Source: Palsa-744 sp963734815
GTDB taxonomy: Bacteria > Actinomycetota > Thermoleophilia > Solirubrobacterales > Solirubrobacteraceae
NCBI GenBank assembly: GCA_963734815.1
Contig: CAVTIH010000001.1
Location: 620,001 to 684,000 of the forward strand
Length of the DNA stretch: 64,000 nt
Direction: 5' to 3'
Positions 53,599 through 62,900 of the stretch are shown here, one piece after another; positions within the stretch are counted from its first letter, which is position 1; the number at the start of each line of letters is the position of its first letter. Under the pieces are notes generated by a model that searched no databases, had not been told where the DNA came from, and saw nothing but the letters and a program-made list of their open reading frames with translations. The translations under genes were made by a program, and so were the position numbers.

Positions 53599-54273
53599 GT
53601 GCTTGATGCGGCCGACGCATGGCGCCTGCGGGAGTGCCTGCTCGCCGGCGGTGTGGCCGTCTTCCCGGCGGACACGGTCTACGGCCTCGCCTGCGATCCT
53701 CTGAACCGCGAGGCGGTGCGGCGGCTGTACGAGCTGAAGGGCCGGCCGCCGGAGCGCCCGGCCGCGGTGATGTTCTTCTCGCTGCCCACCGCCTTCGAGT
53801 CGCTCCCGGAGCTGGGCGTGCGGGAGCGCGCGGCGCTGCAGGCGCTGCTGCCGGGGCCGCTGACGGTGCTGCTGCCCAACCGCGAGGATCGCTACCCACT
53901 CGCGTGCCGCCCGGCCTCCGCTCGGCCGGAGGCGGCGCAGGAGCCGGCCGGGAGGGAGGGGCCGCCGGCGGGTGAGGACGGCGCGCTCGGTCTGCGCGTG
54001 CCGCTGCTGCCGCCGCCCCTGGCGGCGCTGCGCGCGGTGGACCTCCCGGTGATGCAGTCAAGCGCCAACCTCTCCGGGGGCCCCGAGGCACGGCGCCTGT
54101 CGGAGATTCCTCCCGCGCTGCTGGACGGCGCCGACCTCGTGCTGGACGGCGGCGAGCTGCCCGGCCTCGCCTCCACGGTCCTGGACCTGCGGGACTACGA
54201 ATCCCACCGGCGCTGGCGCGTCGTGCGCGCGGGGCCGACGGGGGAGGCCGAGTTGCGGCGGGCGCTCGGCTGA
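53599..54273 (+). CDS. tsaC: TsaC/Sua5-family L-threonylcarbamoyladenylate synthase
   Basis: A YrdC-fold protein that makes threonylcarbamoyl-AMP for the t6A37 modification of tRNA. VAVFPADTVYGLACDPLN, YELKGRPPERPAAVMFFSL and LPGPLTVLLPN are the nucleotide- and Thr-binding motifs, and VMQSSANLSGG near the C-terminus is conserved. A Glu/Pro/Gly-rich insert of about 25 residues lies near 110-135. GTG 53599 (VLDAADAWRLREC) is preferred; GTG 53572 is an alternative. It stands between cassettes 3 and 4, and the same gene is present as a fragment at 44.0 kb. Confidence 0.88.
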   Translation: MLDAADAWRLRECLLAGGVAVFPADTVYGLACDPLNREAVRRLYELKGRPPERPAAVMFFSLPTAFESLPELGVRERAALQALLPGPLTVLLPNREDRYPLACRPASARPEAAQEPAGREGPPAGEDGALGLRVPLLPPPLAALRAVDLPVMQSSANLSGGPEARRLSEIPPALLDGADLVLDGGELPGLASTVLDLRDYESHRRWRVVRAGPTGEAELRRALG

Positions 54274-54321
54274 GGAGGTCTTGGGGAGGAGCGTCCGCAT
54301 CTGGCCTTCGCTGTTTGGGTA

Positions 54322-54350
54322 TTGACAAGCGTAAGCGTGTCGTGTACGGT
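54322..54350 (+). promoter_or_regulatory. Cassette 4 promoter, TTGACA-N17-TACGGT
   Basis: TTGACA at 54322-54327 and TACGGT at 54345-54350, 17 bases apart, about 50 bases after the tsaC stop. Confidence 0.75.
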
Positions 54351-54518
54351 TGCCATCGTCAAGGTCATCCCACTGGGGTGCCGTGATGACATAGGGGTCA
54401 GGTTTGGGTAGGCGCGCTCTGCGGTTGACATCAAGCGCTGGCAGGGTTGTTGTTCGAGAGGGATCGTCGTCTCGCGATATGAGGGAGTGAGTCAAGCGTG
54501 GTTTCGAGGGAGATAAAC

Positions 54519-54629
54519 GTGATGGGGATGCCTGTCGCTCGAGTGGGGAGTGATGCTAGATGCGCCAGCTTGGCGCTGTCGCATCTCTCTCTCTCTCTCT
54601 CTCTCTTCGGCTTGGCGAGCGGGCGCTAG
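54519..54629 (+). CDS. Cassette 4 leader peptide ORF
   Basis: A 36-aa ORF from GTG behind AGGGAG with SDARCASLALSHLSLSLSL, ending FGLASGR. As in cassettes 2 and 3, the frame that reaches the regulator start is a different one (GTG 54550, MLDAPAWRCRIS). Confidence 0.4.
   Translation: MMGMPVARVGSDARCASLALSHLSLSLSLFGLASGR
54549..54606 (+). repeat. Invariant hairpin plus (CT)11 tract, cassette 4
   Basis: 58-nt block identical to cassettes 2 and 3. Outer stem 54558-54586; CT run 54585-54606. Confidence 0.85.
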
Positions 54630-54752
54630 GGCTCGTCGCCGGCCGGTAGCGGCCGGCCGGAGGTTCGTTCCCGCACGGGAAGGGATCCCCGCGGCCGGGA
54701 TGCTCGTCCCCGCGGCCGGGATGTTCGTCCCCGTGTCCTGGAGGGTCGCGTG

Positions 54753-55838
54753 ATGTCCGCGCGTGCGGGTGAGCGTGTAGCGAGTCGTCGGGGCGCGGTC
54801 GGAGCGCGTGCGGGCGCGGTCGGAGCGCGTGCGGGGGCGGGTGAGGAGCGTTCGGGGGCTGTGGACGGGGACCGGGAGAGTCTGCAGCTGGTGGAGATTC
54901 AGCGCTCGCGGTTGATCGCGGGTGCGGTGTGCGCGATCGAGGAGCTTGGTTACGCGCAGACCACGGTTGGTCATATCACTCGTCGTGCGAGCGTGTCGCG
55001 GCGCACGTTCTATGAGCTGTTCGCTAACCGCGAGGAGTGTCTCGCCGCGGTGTTGGAGGATCAGGTGGGGGTGGTCGCCGGGGAGCTGGCCGGGGCGGGC
55101 CTGGAGGGTTTGTCGTGGCGTGAGCGGGTCCGTACGGGTTTGTGGAGGATCCTTGCGCTGTTTGACCGCGAGCCTGCGTTGGCGCATGTCTGTGTGATGC
55201 AGGCGCTGCTCGGCGGCCCACGGGTGCTGGAGCGCCGCGAGGAGATCCTCGTGAGTCTCGCCGCCGTCGTGGACGAGGGCAGTGGGGAGGGTGCGCGGGG
55301 CGGAGAGTGCACTCCGTTGACCGCGGAGGGCCTGGTCGGCGCGGGGTTTGGGATCGTCTACGCGCGGCTGCTGCGCGATGAGCATGAGCCGCTTGTGAGT
55401 CTGTTGGGCGAGCTGATGGCGATGATCGTGCTGCCTTATCTCGGCCCGGCGGCGGCGCGCCGTGAGCTCGCGCGGCCGGCTCCCGCGGCTTCGAAAGACC
55501 TGGCTACCGCGCACGGCGCGCTGAGGAGGTCACTGGAAGGCGACCCGCTGCAGGGCGTCCCGGTGCGTTTGACGTATCGCACCGCGCGGGTGCTGGAGAG
55601 CGTGGCCGAGCTCGGCGGGCAGGGGTCCCACCCCAACAACCGGATGATCGCGGAGCGCGCGGGTGTGAGCGATCCGGGGCAGATCTCCAAGCACCTGCGG
55701 CGCCTGCAGCGCGCGGGGCTGCTCGCGAACGCGGGTGAGGGGCACGCCAAGGGAGAGCCGAACGCATGGACGCTCACGCCCCGGGGCGAGCTCCTCGCGC
55801 GCAGCATCCGCCCGCCGTACAAGAGGCGGGCCGCATAG
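54753..55838 (+). CDS. TetR-type regulator with C-terminal winged helix, cassette 4
   Basis: A 361-aa paralogue with a longer N-terminal arm made of a near-repeat (VGARAGAVGARAGAG). TetR helix-turn-helix near residues 70-95 (VGHITRRASVSRRTFYELFA), central helical domain to about 230, then the winged helix near 265-350 (IAERAGVSDPGQISKHLRRL, AKGEPNAWTLTPRGE). ATG overlaps the upstream stop as TGATG. The regulator may act on its own conserved leader, as is usual for TetR proteins; that is inference. Confidence 0.85.
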   Translation: MSARAGERVASRRGAVGARAGAVGARAGAGEERSGAVDGDRESLQLVEIQRSRLIAGAVCAIEELGYAQTTVGHITRRASVSRRTFYELFANREECLAAVLEDQVGVVAGELAGAGLEGLSWRERVRTGLWRILALFDREPALAHVCVMQALLGGPRVLERREEILVSLAAVVDEGSGEGARGGECTPLTAEGLVGAGFGIVYARLLRDEHEPLVSLLGELMAMIVLPYLGPAAARRELARPAPAASKDLATAHGALRRSLEGDPLQGVPVRLTYRTARVLESVAELGGQGSHPNNRMIAERAGVSDPGQISKHLRRLQRAGLLANAGEGHAKGEPNAWTLTPRGELLARSIRPPYKRRAA

Positions 55839-55941
55839 TGCGCCGCGAGGCACATCTTTCCCCCGCGCTCCCGCGCGGATTGTCATTCCACACACGACGC
55901 GAGGGGCACCTCCCCTCCGATTACGAGGAGGAGATGGTTCG
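55839..55941 (+). promoter_or_regulatory. Conserved spacer before A4 with two hairpins
   Basis: A 103-nt spacer like that of cassette 2: a GCGCGG-type stem near 55866-55878, then GAGGGG-CACCT-CCCCTC at 55901-55917, then GAGGAGGAG before ATG 55942. The loop differs by one base from cassette 2 while the stem is kept. Confidence 0.5.
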
Positions 55942-58900
55942 ATGAGTGCTCGCAGGTTCACCTCTACGGCCGTGGCGTTGCTGTGCGCGCTGGTGGGGCT
56001 GCTCGCGCTCGCGCCAGCGTCTGGCCAGGCGTTCGATAAGCATGAATACCTCTCGCAGTTCAGCGAAGTGCCGGCGGAAGGGCCGCACGGGGAACCGGTG
56101 GCGGTGCCGGGGCCGCTCGGTCTCAGCGGGAGCACTGCTGCGACGGTGGATTCCGGTGAAGTGTATGTCGCTGAAGGCGGACTCGAATCTCGGGTGGACA
56201 AGTTTGATGCGGCTTCAGGTGCGTTCATCGCGCAGTTCCCGCAGATCTCTTCTTCGTTTGTGTATCTCTCGCAGGGTGTCGCGGTCGGTCACGCGGCCGG
56301 TAAAGAGCAGGTGTACGTCGGCGCCGATGAAGAGGGCGCGGAAGGCACCCATGGAGCTGTGGTCGTCTTCGATGCGGCGGGCGAACTGCAGAAGGTCTGG
56401 ACGGGGGCCGGTACCCCGAGCAAAGAACGCTTTGACTGTTTTGAATGCAGTGCCAGCGGCAGCGTCGCGGTCGACGACTCCGGTCTCGGTTGGGCCGCGG
56501 GAGATGTCTATGTTGCGGACCCGGAGCACCATGTCGTCGACGTGTTTGAACCTGAAACGGGAGGCGGGGAAAAACTGGTCGCGCAAATCGGAGGCGTCTC
56601 CCCGACCGAACCCTTTTTCGAACCGTACAAGGTCGCGGTCGACGAAGCCACGGGCGACGTGCTGGTCGCCGACAAGTCGAGGGGGGGAAATGGGTCGAGC
56701 AGCGTCTACATGTTCAAGCCGTCGGCGGTCGCGGGGCAATACGAATTCCTCGGGGTGCTGGCGCTACCAAGCGGCGTCTCGGTGTACGACTTGCATTCCT
56801 TAGCCGGCAACGATGGCGAAGGGGATATCTACGTGGTCGCAGGGATGCTGTTGGAAAATGGGCAGCGGCCAGAAGTGGGGGGTGAACAGTCCTCGGGGAT
56901 CCTCGAGTTCAACTCCAGTGGCGCATTCGAGGGGCGAATCACGCCGGCGGGTGTGCCGGGCGGGACGTTTGGCGCCGCTGTGGAACACCCCGACGGAACT
57001 TATCCCGTCAGCGTGACGGGCGACCCTGAAACCCACAGGATCTACATCGGTACGGCAAATGACAGCGGTGAACGACCGGACCCGATGTTCGTGTTCGGGC
57101 CCAACGTGGTGCTCCCGGATGTGGTCACAGCCCCGGCCTCGAGTGTGCAGCCGACGAGCGCGACGCTGAACGGCACCGTCGATACGCTCAAAGCGGGCGC
57201 GGCGAGTTGCCGGTTCGAGTGGGGCACCAGCCCTGCTTTCGGCGAAGTCGCTTCCTGCCCGTCGCAAGTACAGGCGGAAGGCAAGGTGCCGGTAAGCGTC
57301 GCGTTGAGCAAACTCCAGCCCGACACCACCTACTACTACCGCCTGCAGGCGACCAACGCGAACGGCACTAACGAAGGCGAATCCGGACAGGACGCGCAAT
57401 TCAGGACCACTGGTCCGTCCCTGCGTGAAGAATCGGCATCCGAAGTCGCCTCGACCTCGGTGACGCTGGAAGCCACGCTCAATCCCAACGAAGCACCGAC
57501 GAGCTACTACTTCCAGTATGGCAAGAGCAGCGCGTATGAAGCAGCGCAGCCGCTCGCGCCCGGCGCCGCGCTCGGCTCCGGGAGCGAAGATGTCGAAGTC
57601 AGCCAGCACGTGCAGGGGTTGGCCGCGGGTACCGTCTACCACTACCGGGTCGTCGCGGTCAGCGAATTGGAAGTCGAACCGAAAGTCTTCGAGCCCGTCG
57701 CGTTCCCCGGGCCGGACCATGCGTTCGCCACGCAGGGCGCCGGCGGCGGGCTCGTGCTTCCCGATGGCCGTCAATGGGAATTGGTATCCCCTCGTGAAAA
57801 GCTTGGCGGTTTGATATCGGGGCCTCAACTCGCGAGCTTCCTCACTCAAGCCTCCACAGCTGGTGGCGCGATCACGTACCACACGACTGCGCCACCCGCG
57901 GGCGAAGCCAAGGGGAACTACACGTCGGTGCAGATCCTCTCCACTCGCGGCGCTGGCGGTTGGTCGTCGCAGAACATCTCGCTGCCGCATGCGACCGCGA
58001 CCGGAATCTCGGTGGCGGCAGAGTACTTGCGCTTCTCCCAGGACCTTGGGCTTGGTCTGGTCATCCCGGCCGAAAATGAAAAAATGTTCTCATCGCTGTC
58101 TCCGGAAGTATCACCCCCGGATACTGAACTGACGCCCTATCTGCGCCATGATTCCACTTGTCAGACGATACCGGCAAGTTGTTTTGAACCGCTTGTGACT
58201 GGCGCGTCGGGTTATACCGATGCGCCCTCCGGCACATCCAAATTCGGGGAAAACGTAAGCATTGCGGGCGCTACGCCTGATCTTGCCCACGTGCTGCTTC
58301 GGGCGTATAGCTTGGAGGGTCCGCTCTATGAGTGGTCGGCCGGTGCGCCTGCGGCGGTGGCTGTGCAGCCGGTCACCGTCTTGCCGCCGGGGGAAGGCGG
58401 TACCTTGACAGGGGATCATGTCGATCTTGTGCAAGTGGCCAGGCACGCGATTTCCGAGGACGGGTCGCGCGTGGCTTGGGCTCCTCCCCCGAAGGGGGGC
58501 ATTGCAGCATCCGAAGCTCTCTATCTGCGCGATATGCCGAAAGGGGAAACCATCAGATTGGATGCGGTGCAGGGTGGCTCAGGTCTCGGTCCGGCGCAGC
58601 CCGTGTTCCAGGCTGCGAGCAAGGATGGCTCGAGGGTGTTCTTCACCGACACCCAGCATCTGGCGGAAGATTCCGGCGCCAGTGCAGAAGATGATCTGTA
58701 TGAGTGTGAAATCCTGGAAACCGCGGGTAAACTGAGCTGCGCCTTGGGCGATCTGACGCCCGGTGGCGCGGGGGTTCGGGGGAATGTTCTTGGTGTCAGT
58801 GAAGATGGCTCGTATGTGTACTTCGTTGCGTCGGGTGCGCTGTCGCATGGGGAAAACGGCCGGCACGAAAGGGCGGCGCTGGGCGCCCCCAATCTCTATT

Positions 58901-59964
58901 TGTTACACTACGACGATGGTGCGCATCAATGGGAAGCACCTCAGTTGATTGGGGTGCTCTCAAATATGGACGCGCCTGACTGGGCTCCATCACCAGGGTC
59001 GAGAGACCAGAGTGCACTACAGCCCACGAGCGCGTCTCCGGATGGCCGCTATCTGGCGTTCATGTCGAACCAGTCATTGACTCGTTATGACAATCGCGAC
59101 GCACGCAGCCACATCCCTGACGAGGAGGTCTTCCTGTTCGACGCCGCCGACGGTCGCCTGGTGTGTGCGTCGTGCAACCCGACCGGCGCACGGCCCGCGG
59201 GAATTGAATACGGGGCAAAAACCGCCATCGGGGTTAATCGCCTTACCCAAGAAGCCGATTGGCCGCCCTCGGCGTGGGTAGCCGCGCAGACCCCGATGTG
59301 GAGGGATGAAGGCGTTTATCAGCCGCGGTACCTGTCCGACGAAGGACGCTTGTTTTTCGACAGCAGCGATGCGCTCGTGCCGCAGGACATCGACGGGACC
59401 CAGGATGTCTATGAGTATGAGCCGGATGGGGTCGGGAGCTGCGCGACGGCATCCTCGACGTTCGGCGCCGCCTCGGGTGGTTGTGTGGGGTTGATCACCG
59501 CCGGTACCGCACCCGGCGAATCGGCATTCTTGGATGCGAGCGAAACCGGCGACGACGTGTTCGTCGTTGCAGAAAAACTGGTGCAGGAAGACCCTGATAC
59601 AGCACTCGATGTGTATGACGCGCACGTGTGTACGAGCCAGTCGCCGTGTATCAGCAGGTCGGTGCCCTCGCCGGAGTGTACGACGGCCGATGCGTGCCGG
59701 GCGGCGTCGCCGCCGCAGCCCGCGATCTTCGGCGCGCCGTCGAGTGCGACGTTCTCAGGTGCGGGGAACGTCACCCCGTCGGTACTGGCGGGTGCTACTC
59801 AACCCAAGCGGTTGACACGCGCGCAGAAGCTCGCACGCGCGCTGACGGCGTGTCATCGCAAGCCGGCGAGGAGGCGGGCTGCGTGTGAGCGGCAGGCGAG
59901 AAAACGGTACGGGGCGAGCCAGGCCCGTAATAAGGTAAAGGCGAGCAAGAGGGGCATGAGGTGA
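55942..59964 (+). CDS. Giant secreted beta-propeller/Fn3-like protein A4
   Basis: A 1340-aa exported protein closest to A2. Signal peptide SARRFTSTAVALLCALVGLL; propeller repeats (GEVYVAEGGLESRVDKFDAA, AAGDVYVADPEHHVVDVFEP) to about 390; two Fn3-like domains near 395-490 and 500-600; LPDGRQWELVSP near 610; SPDGRYLAFMSNQSLTRYDN and CASCNPTGARP near 1035-1085. The end has SSATFSGAGNVTP, LTRAQKLARALTACHRK and AACERQARKRYGAS. The stop overlaps the B4 GTG. Confidence 0.8.
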   Translation: MSARRFTSTAVALLCALVGLLALAPASGQAFDKHEYLSQFSEVPAEGPHGEPVAVPGPLGLSGSTAATVDSGEVYVAEGGLESRVDKFDAASGAFIAQFPQISSSFVYLSQGVAVGHAAGKEQVYVGADEEGAEGTHGAVVVFDAAGELQKVWTGAGTPSKERFDCFECSASGSVAVDDSGLGWAAGDVYVADPEHHVVDVFEPETGGGEKLVAQIGGVSPTEPFFEPYKVAVDEATGDVLVADKSRGGNGSSSVYMFKPSAVAGQYEFLGVLALPSGVSVYDLHSLAGNDGEGDIYVVAGMLLENGQRPEVGGEQSSGILEFNSSGAFEGRITPAGVPGGTFGAAVEHPDGTYPVSVTGDPETHRIYIGTANDSGERPDPMFVFGPNVVLPDVVTAPASSVQPTSATLNGTVDTLKAGAASCRFEWGTSPAFGEVASCPSQVQAEGKVPVSVALSKLQPDTTYYYRLQATNANGTNEGESGQDAQFRTTGPSLREESASEVASTSVTLEATLNPNEAPTSYYFQYGKSSAYEAAQPLAPGAALGSGSEDVEVSQHVQGLAAGTVYHYRVVAVSELEVEPKVFEPVAFPGPDHAFATQGAGGGLVLPDGRQWELVSPREKLGGLISGPQLASFLTQASTAGGAITYHTTAPPAGEAKGNYTSVQILSTRGAGGWSSQNISLPHATATGISVAAEYLRFSQDLGLGLVIPAENEKMFSSLSPEVSPPDTELTPYLRHDSTCQTIPASCFEPLVTGASGYTDAPSGTSKFGENVSIAGATPDLAHVLLRAYSLEGPLYEWSAGAPAAVAVQPVTVLPPGEGGTLTGDHVDLVQVARHAISEDGSRVAWAPPPKGGIAASEALYLRDMPKGETIRLDAVQGGSGLGPAQPVFQAASKDGSRVFFTDTQHLAEDSGASAEDDLYECEILETAGKLSCALGDLTPGGAGVRGNVLGVSEDGSYVYFVASGALSHGENGRHERAALGAPNLYLLHYDDGAHQWEAPQLIGVLSNMDAPDWAPSPGSRDQSALQPTSASPDGRYLAFMSNQSLTRYDNRDARSHIPDEEVFLFDAADGRLVCASCNPTGARPAGIEYGAKTAIGVNRLTQEADWPPSAWVAAQTPMWRDEGVYQPRYLSDEGRLFFDSSDALVPQDIDGTQDVYEYEPDGVGSCATASSTFGAASGGCVGLITAGTAPGESAFLDASETGDDVFVVAEKLVQEDPDTALDVYDAHVCTSQSPCISRSVPSPECTTADACRAASPPQPAIFGAPSSATFSGAGNVTPSVLAGATQPKRLTRAQKLARALTACHRKPARRRAACERQARKRYGASQARNKVKASKRGMR

Positions 59965-62900
59965 TCGCGGTGGACTTGATCAAGAGGAGCGTCCTTGTCA
60001 TCGCCGTCGCCGGCGTGCTCGCGGTCGTGGGCGTGGTGCCCGCTTATGCGCAGGAGCCGTGGTGGGGTCTGACAAATGGCACGCAGCCGACGAACCTGCG
60101 CGCGGGTGTTGCGGCCGACGAGGTGCAGCACCTCACGATCAGCGGCTCCAAAGGTGACGTAGCTCTGATTGAACCATTGCGGCTGGATGAAGTGGACCTC
60201 GAACAGCGTACGTTTGAAGAATTGACGTTTGCGATCGTGCCCTACAACGCCACGGCAGGCCAGATGCAGGCGGCGCTCGAAAGCATATACCCGGCGAAAA
60301 TGGTGCGCGTGCCCGAAGTGCGTGTGGAAGGAGAAACCCGAACGTACGTGGTCACGTTTCCGGGCCAGCCCTACATCACGGGCTTCCCGGGGCCGCCCGG
60401 GGAACCGATCGTCGCAGACGGAGGATTCTTCCTGGCGTTCCTTGACCCAGAAGCGGAACCTCTTTCGTGTGAAGGCGCAACTGGTTCATGTACGGGCGAA
60501 GCGCACGCGACGGTCGTCTCCAGGGGTCGGGCTGACGGGCAGGTCGTCGTTACGGCGGGGAACCGCGGGGATGCGGACACGAGCGGAAAAGTGACGCTTG
60601 TGGACAAGCTGCCCAAAGGCTTGGAAGCGGTCGAGATCGAAGGCATCGCGGGAGAAGGCCCGGGTCGTTTCAACCGCGGTGCTGTGACCTGCACGTTGAA
60701 ATCGCTGACCTGCACGTACGGAGAATTGCACTACAACGGCACGCTGCCGTCAAAGAGTGATCGTCCGGAGGATCTGCCGCCCTTTGAAGGGATCGAAATG
60801 CGCATCGGGGTACGTGTTCTGCCGGGTGCGGCGAGCGGTGAAGAAAACACTGTGAGCGTGTCCGGCGGCGGCGCGCCGCGGTTGGTCAGCTCCAGCCACA
60901 AGATAGAGGTGAATGGCCAGGAAAGATTTGGAGTTGAAGAACTTCAGATGATCCCGGAAAACGCGGATGGGTCGGTCGATACGCAGGCCGGCTCGCACCC
61001 CTTCCAGCTGACCGCGGTCACGATGCTCAACACGGGGACGGCCGAAAAAGAAGGCCCGAAACCTGTCGGGATGGCGAAGGACGTCGTTGCCGAATTGCCG
61101 GCGGGACTGGTCGGCAACCCGACGCCGTTTGCGCAGTGCACCGATTTGGAGTTCGGTAATCTGGTCGAGCCGCCGCAGGAACCGGATTTCTTCAATGAAT
61201 GCCCGGATGATTCGATGATCGGAGTGGCCACCGTATGGGCCGTCGTGCCACCCCTGGGCTATTACCCGTTCAGGGATCCGATCTTCAACATGCAGCCGCT
61301 GCCGGGTGAGCCCGCGCGCTTCGGGTTCAAGGTGGGTGGCATCGTCCCGGTGATGCTCGACACGTCGGTTCGCACGGGCAAGGACTATGGCGTGAACGTC
61401 ACCTCCAGCGACATCACCCAGCTGGCGTCGCTGGTAGGCGTTCAGCTGACGTTCTGGGGCGTCCCCGGCGACCGGCGGCACGACAACATACGCGGCTGGG
61501 ACTGCCTACAGGAAACCGGGCCTTATGAAGCCGCGCCCTGTCCGACGTCCACCGCGCTTGCGCCCCCGCCGCTGCTCGGGTTGCCGACATCGTGCGAAAA
61601 ACCTTTTGAAGTGACGGGGCGGGGAGACTCGTGGGAAGCGTCCGGGATCCCGGCGCAGCAGTCCGAACCGGTCGCCTTCCGTCTGCCGGAGGCGATCGAT
61701 GGCTGCAACCATCTTCCCTTCGAACCATCGATCACGGTCGCGCCGGACATCGCGGAAGGCAGTAGCTCCACTGGGCTGACGGTCGGGGTGCACGTCCCAC
61801 AGACGGCGACGCTGAACCCCAACGGGCTCGCGGAGTCGACGTTGAAGGACACGACCGTCGCGCTGCCCGAAGGCGTGGGGCTGAACCCGGCGGGAGCGAA
61901 CGGGCTGGAAGCGTGCTCGGAGAGCCAGATCGGGTTCACCGGTGTGGAACCGGGCAGCGGACTGGATTTGTTCACCCCGGGTCTCCCAGAACCGTTTTGC
62001 CCGAGCGCGTCGAAGATCGGGACGGTCGCGATCCGCACACCGCTGCTCACCCACGCGCTTGAAGGCGCGGTGTATCTAGCGGCGCAGAACGCCAACCCAT
62101 TCAACTCGCTTGTCGCGATGTACATCGTCGCGAAGGACCCCTTCTCGGGCGTCCTGGTCAAGCTCCCCGGCGTTGTCAAGCTCGACGAAAGCACCGGGCG
62201 GATCGTCGCGACGTTCGAAAATACCCCGGAGCTACCGTTTGAAGAACTCGAACTGCACTTCTTCGGTGGGGAACGCGCGCCGCTCGGGACCCCGGCTCTG
62301 TGCGGCAGCTATGAGACCGAAGCGGCGTTCACGCCGTGGTCGGGCAACGAAACGACGCACCCAACCTCGACATTTGAAATCGCCTCCGGTCCTAGCGGGA
62401 AGCCGTGCTCTGACCCGCTGCCGTTCAAACCGGAATTGACGGCGGGCACGACAAGCATCCAGGCGGGCGGGTTCACCCCGTTCACGATGACGATGTCGCG
62501 TGAAGACGGCAACCAGAACCTCAAGGCGATCCAGCTGAAGATGCCTTTGGGGATGTCCGGCACGCTCTCCAGCGTGAAGCTGTGCGGCGAAGAACAGGCG
62601 AACGCCGGTACTTGCGGCCCGGAAAGCGAAATCGGCGAAACGACCGTCAGCGTTGGCCTCGGCGGCGACCCCTTCAGCGTAAAGGGCGGCAAAGTCTATA
62701 TAACCGGCCCCTACAAGGGCGCTCCGTTCGGCCTGTCGATCGTAAACCCCGCGAAGGCCGGCCCATTCGACCTCGGGAAAGTCATCGTCCGCGCGAAGAT
62801 CGACGTGAACCCCGAAACCGCCGCGCTGACGATCACATCGGACACCGAAGGCCCGTACAAGATCCCCACGTTCATCGACGGGATACCGCTGCAGATCAAG

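Larger units (their letters stand above)
54351..54752 (+). promoter_or_regulatory. Cassette 4 conserved 5' leader
   Basis: A 402-nt leader with the same order of blocks: GGGGTGCCGTGATGACATAG, CAGGTTTGGGTAG, GCGGTTGACATCAAGCGCTG, ATGAGGGAGTGA, the leader ORF, hairpin/(CT)11, and an open stretch with a repeated CCCGCGGCCGGGATG unit before TGATG. Confidence 0.6.
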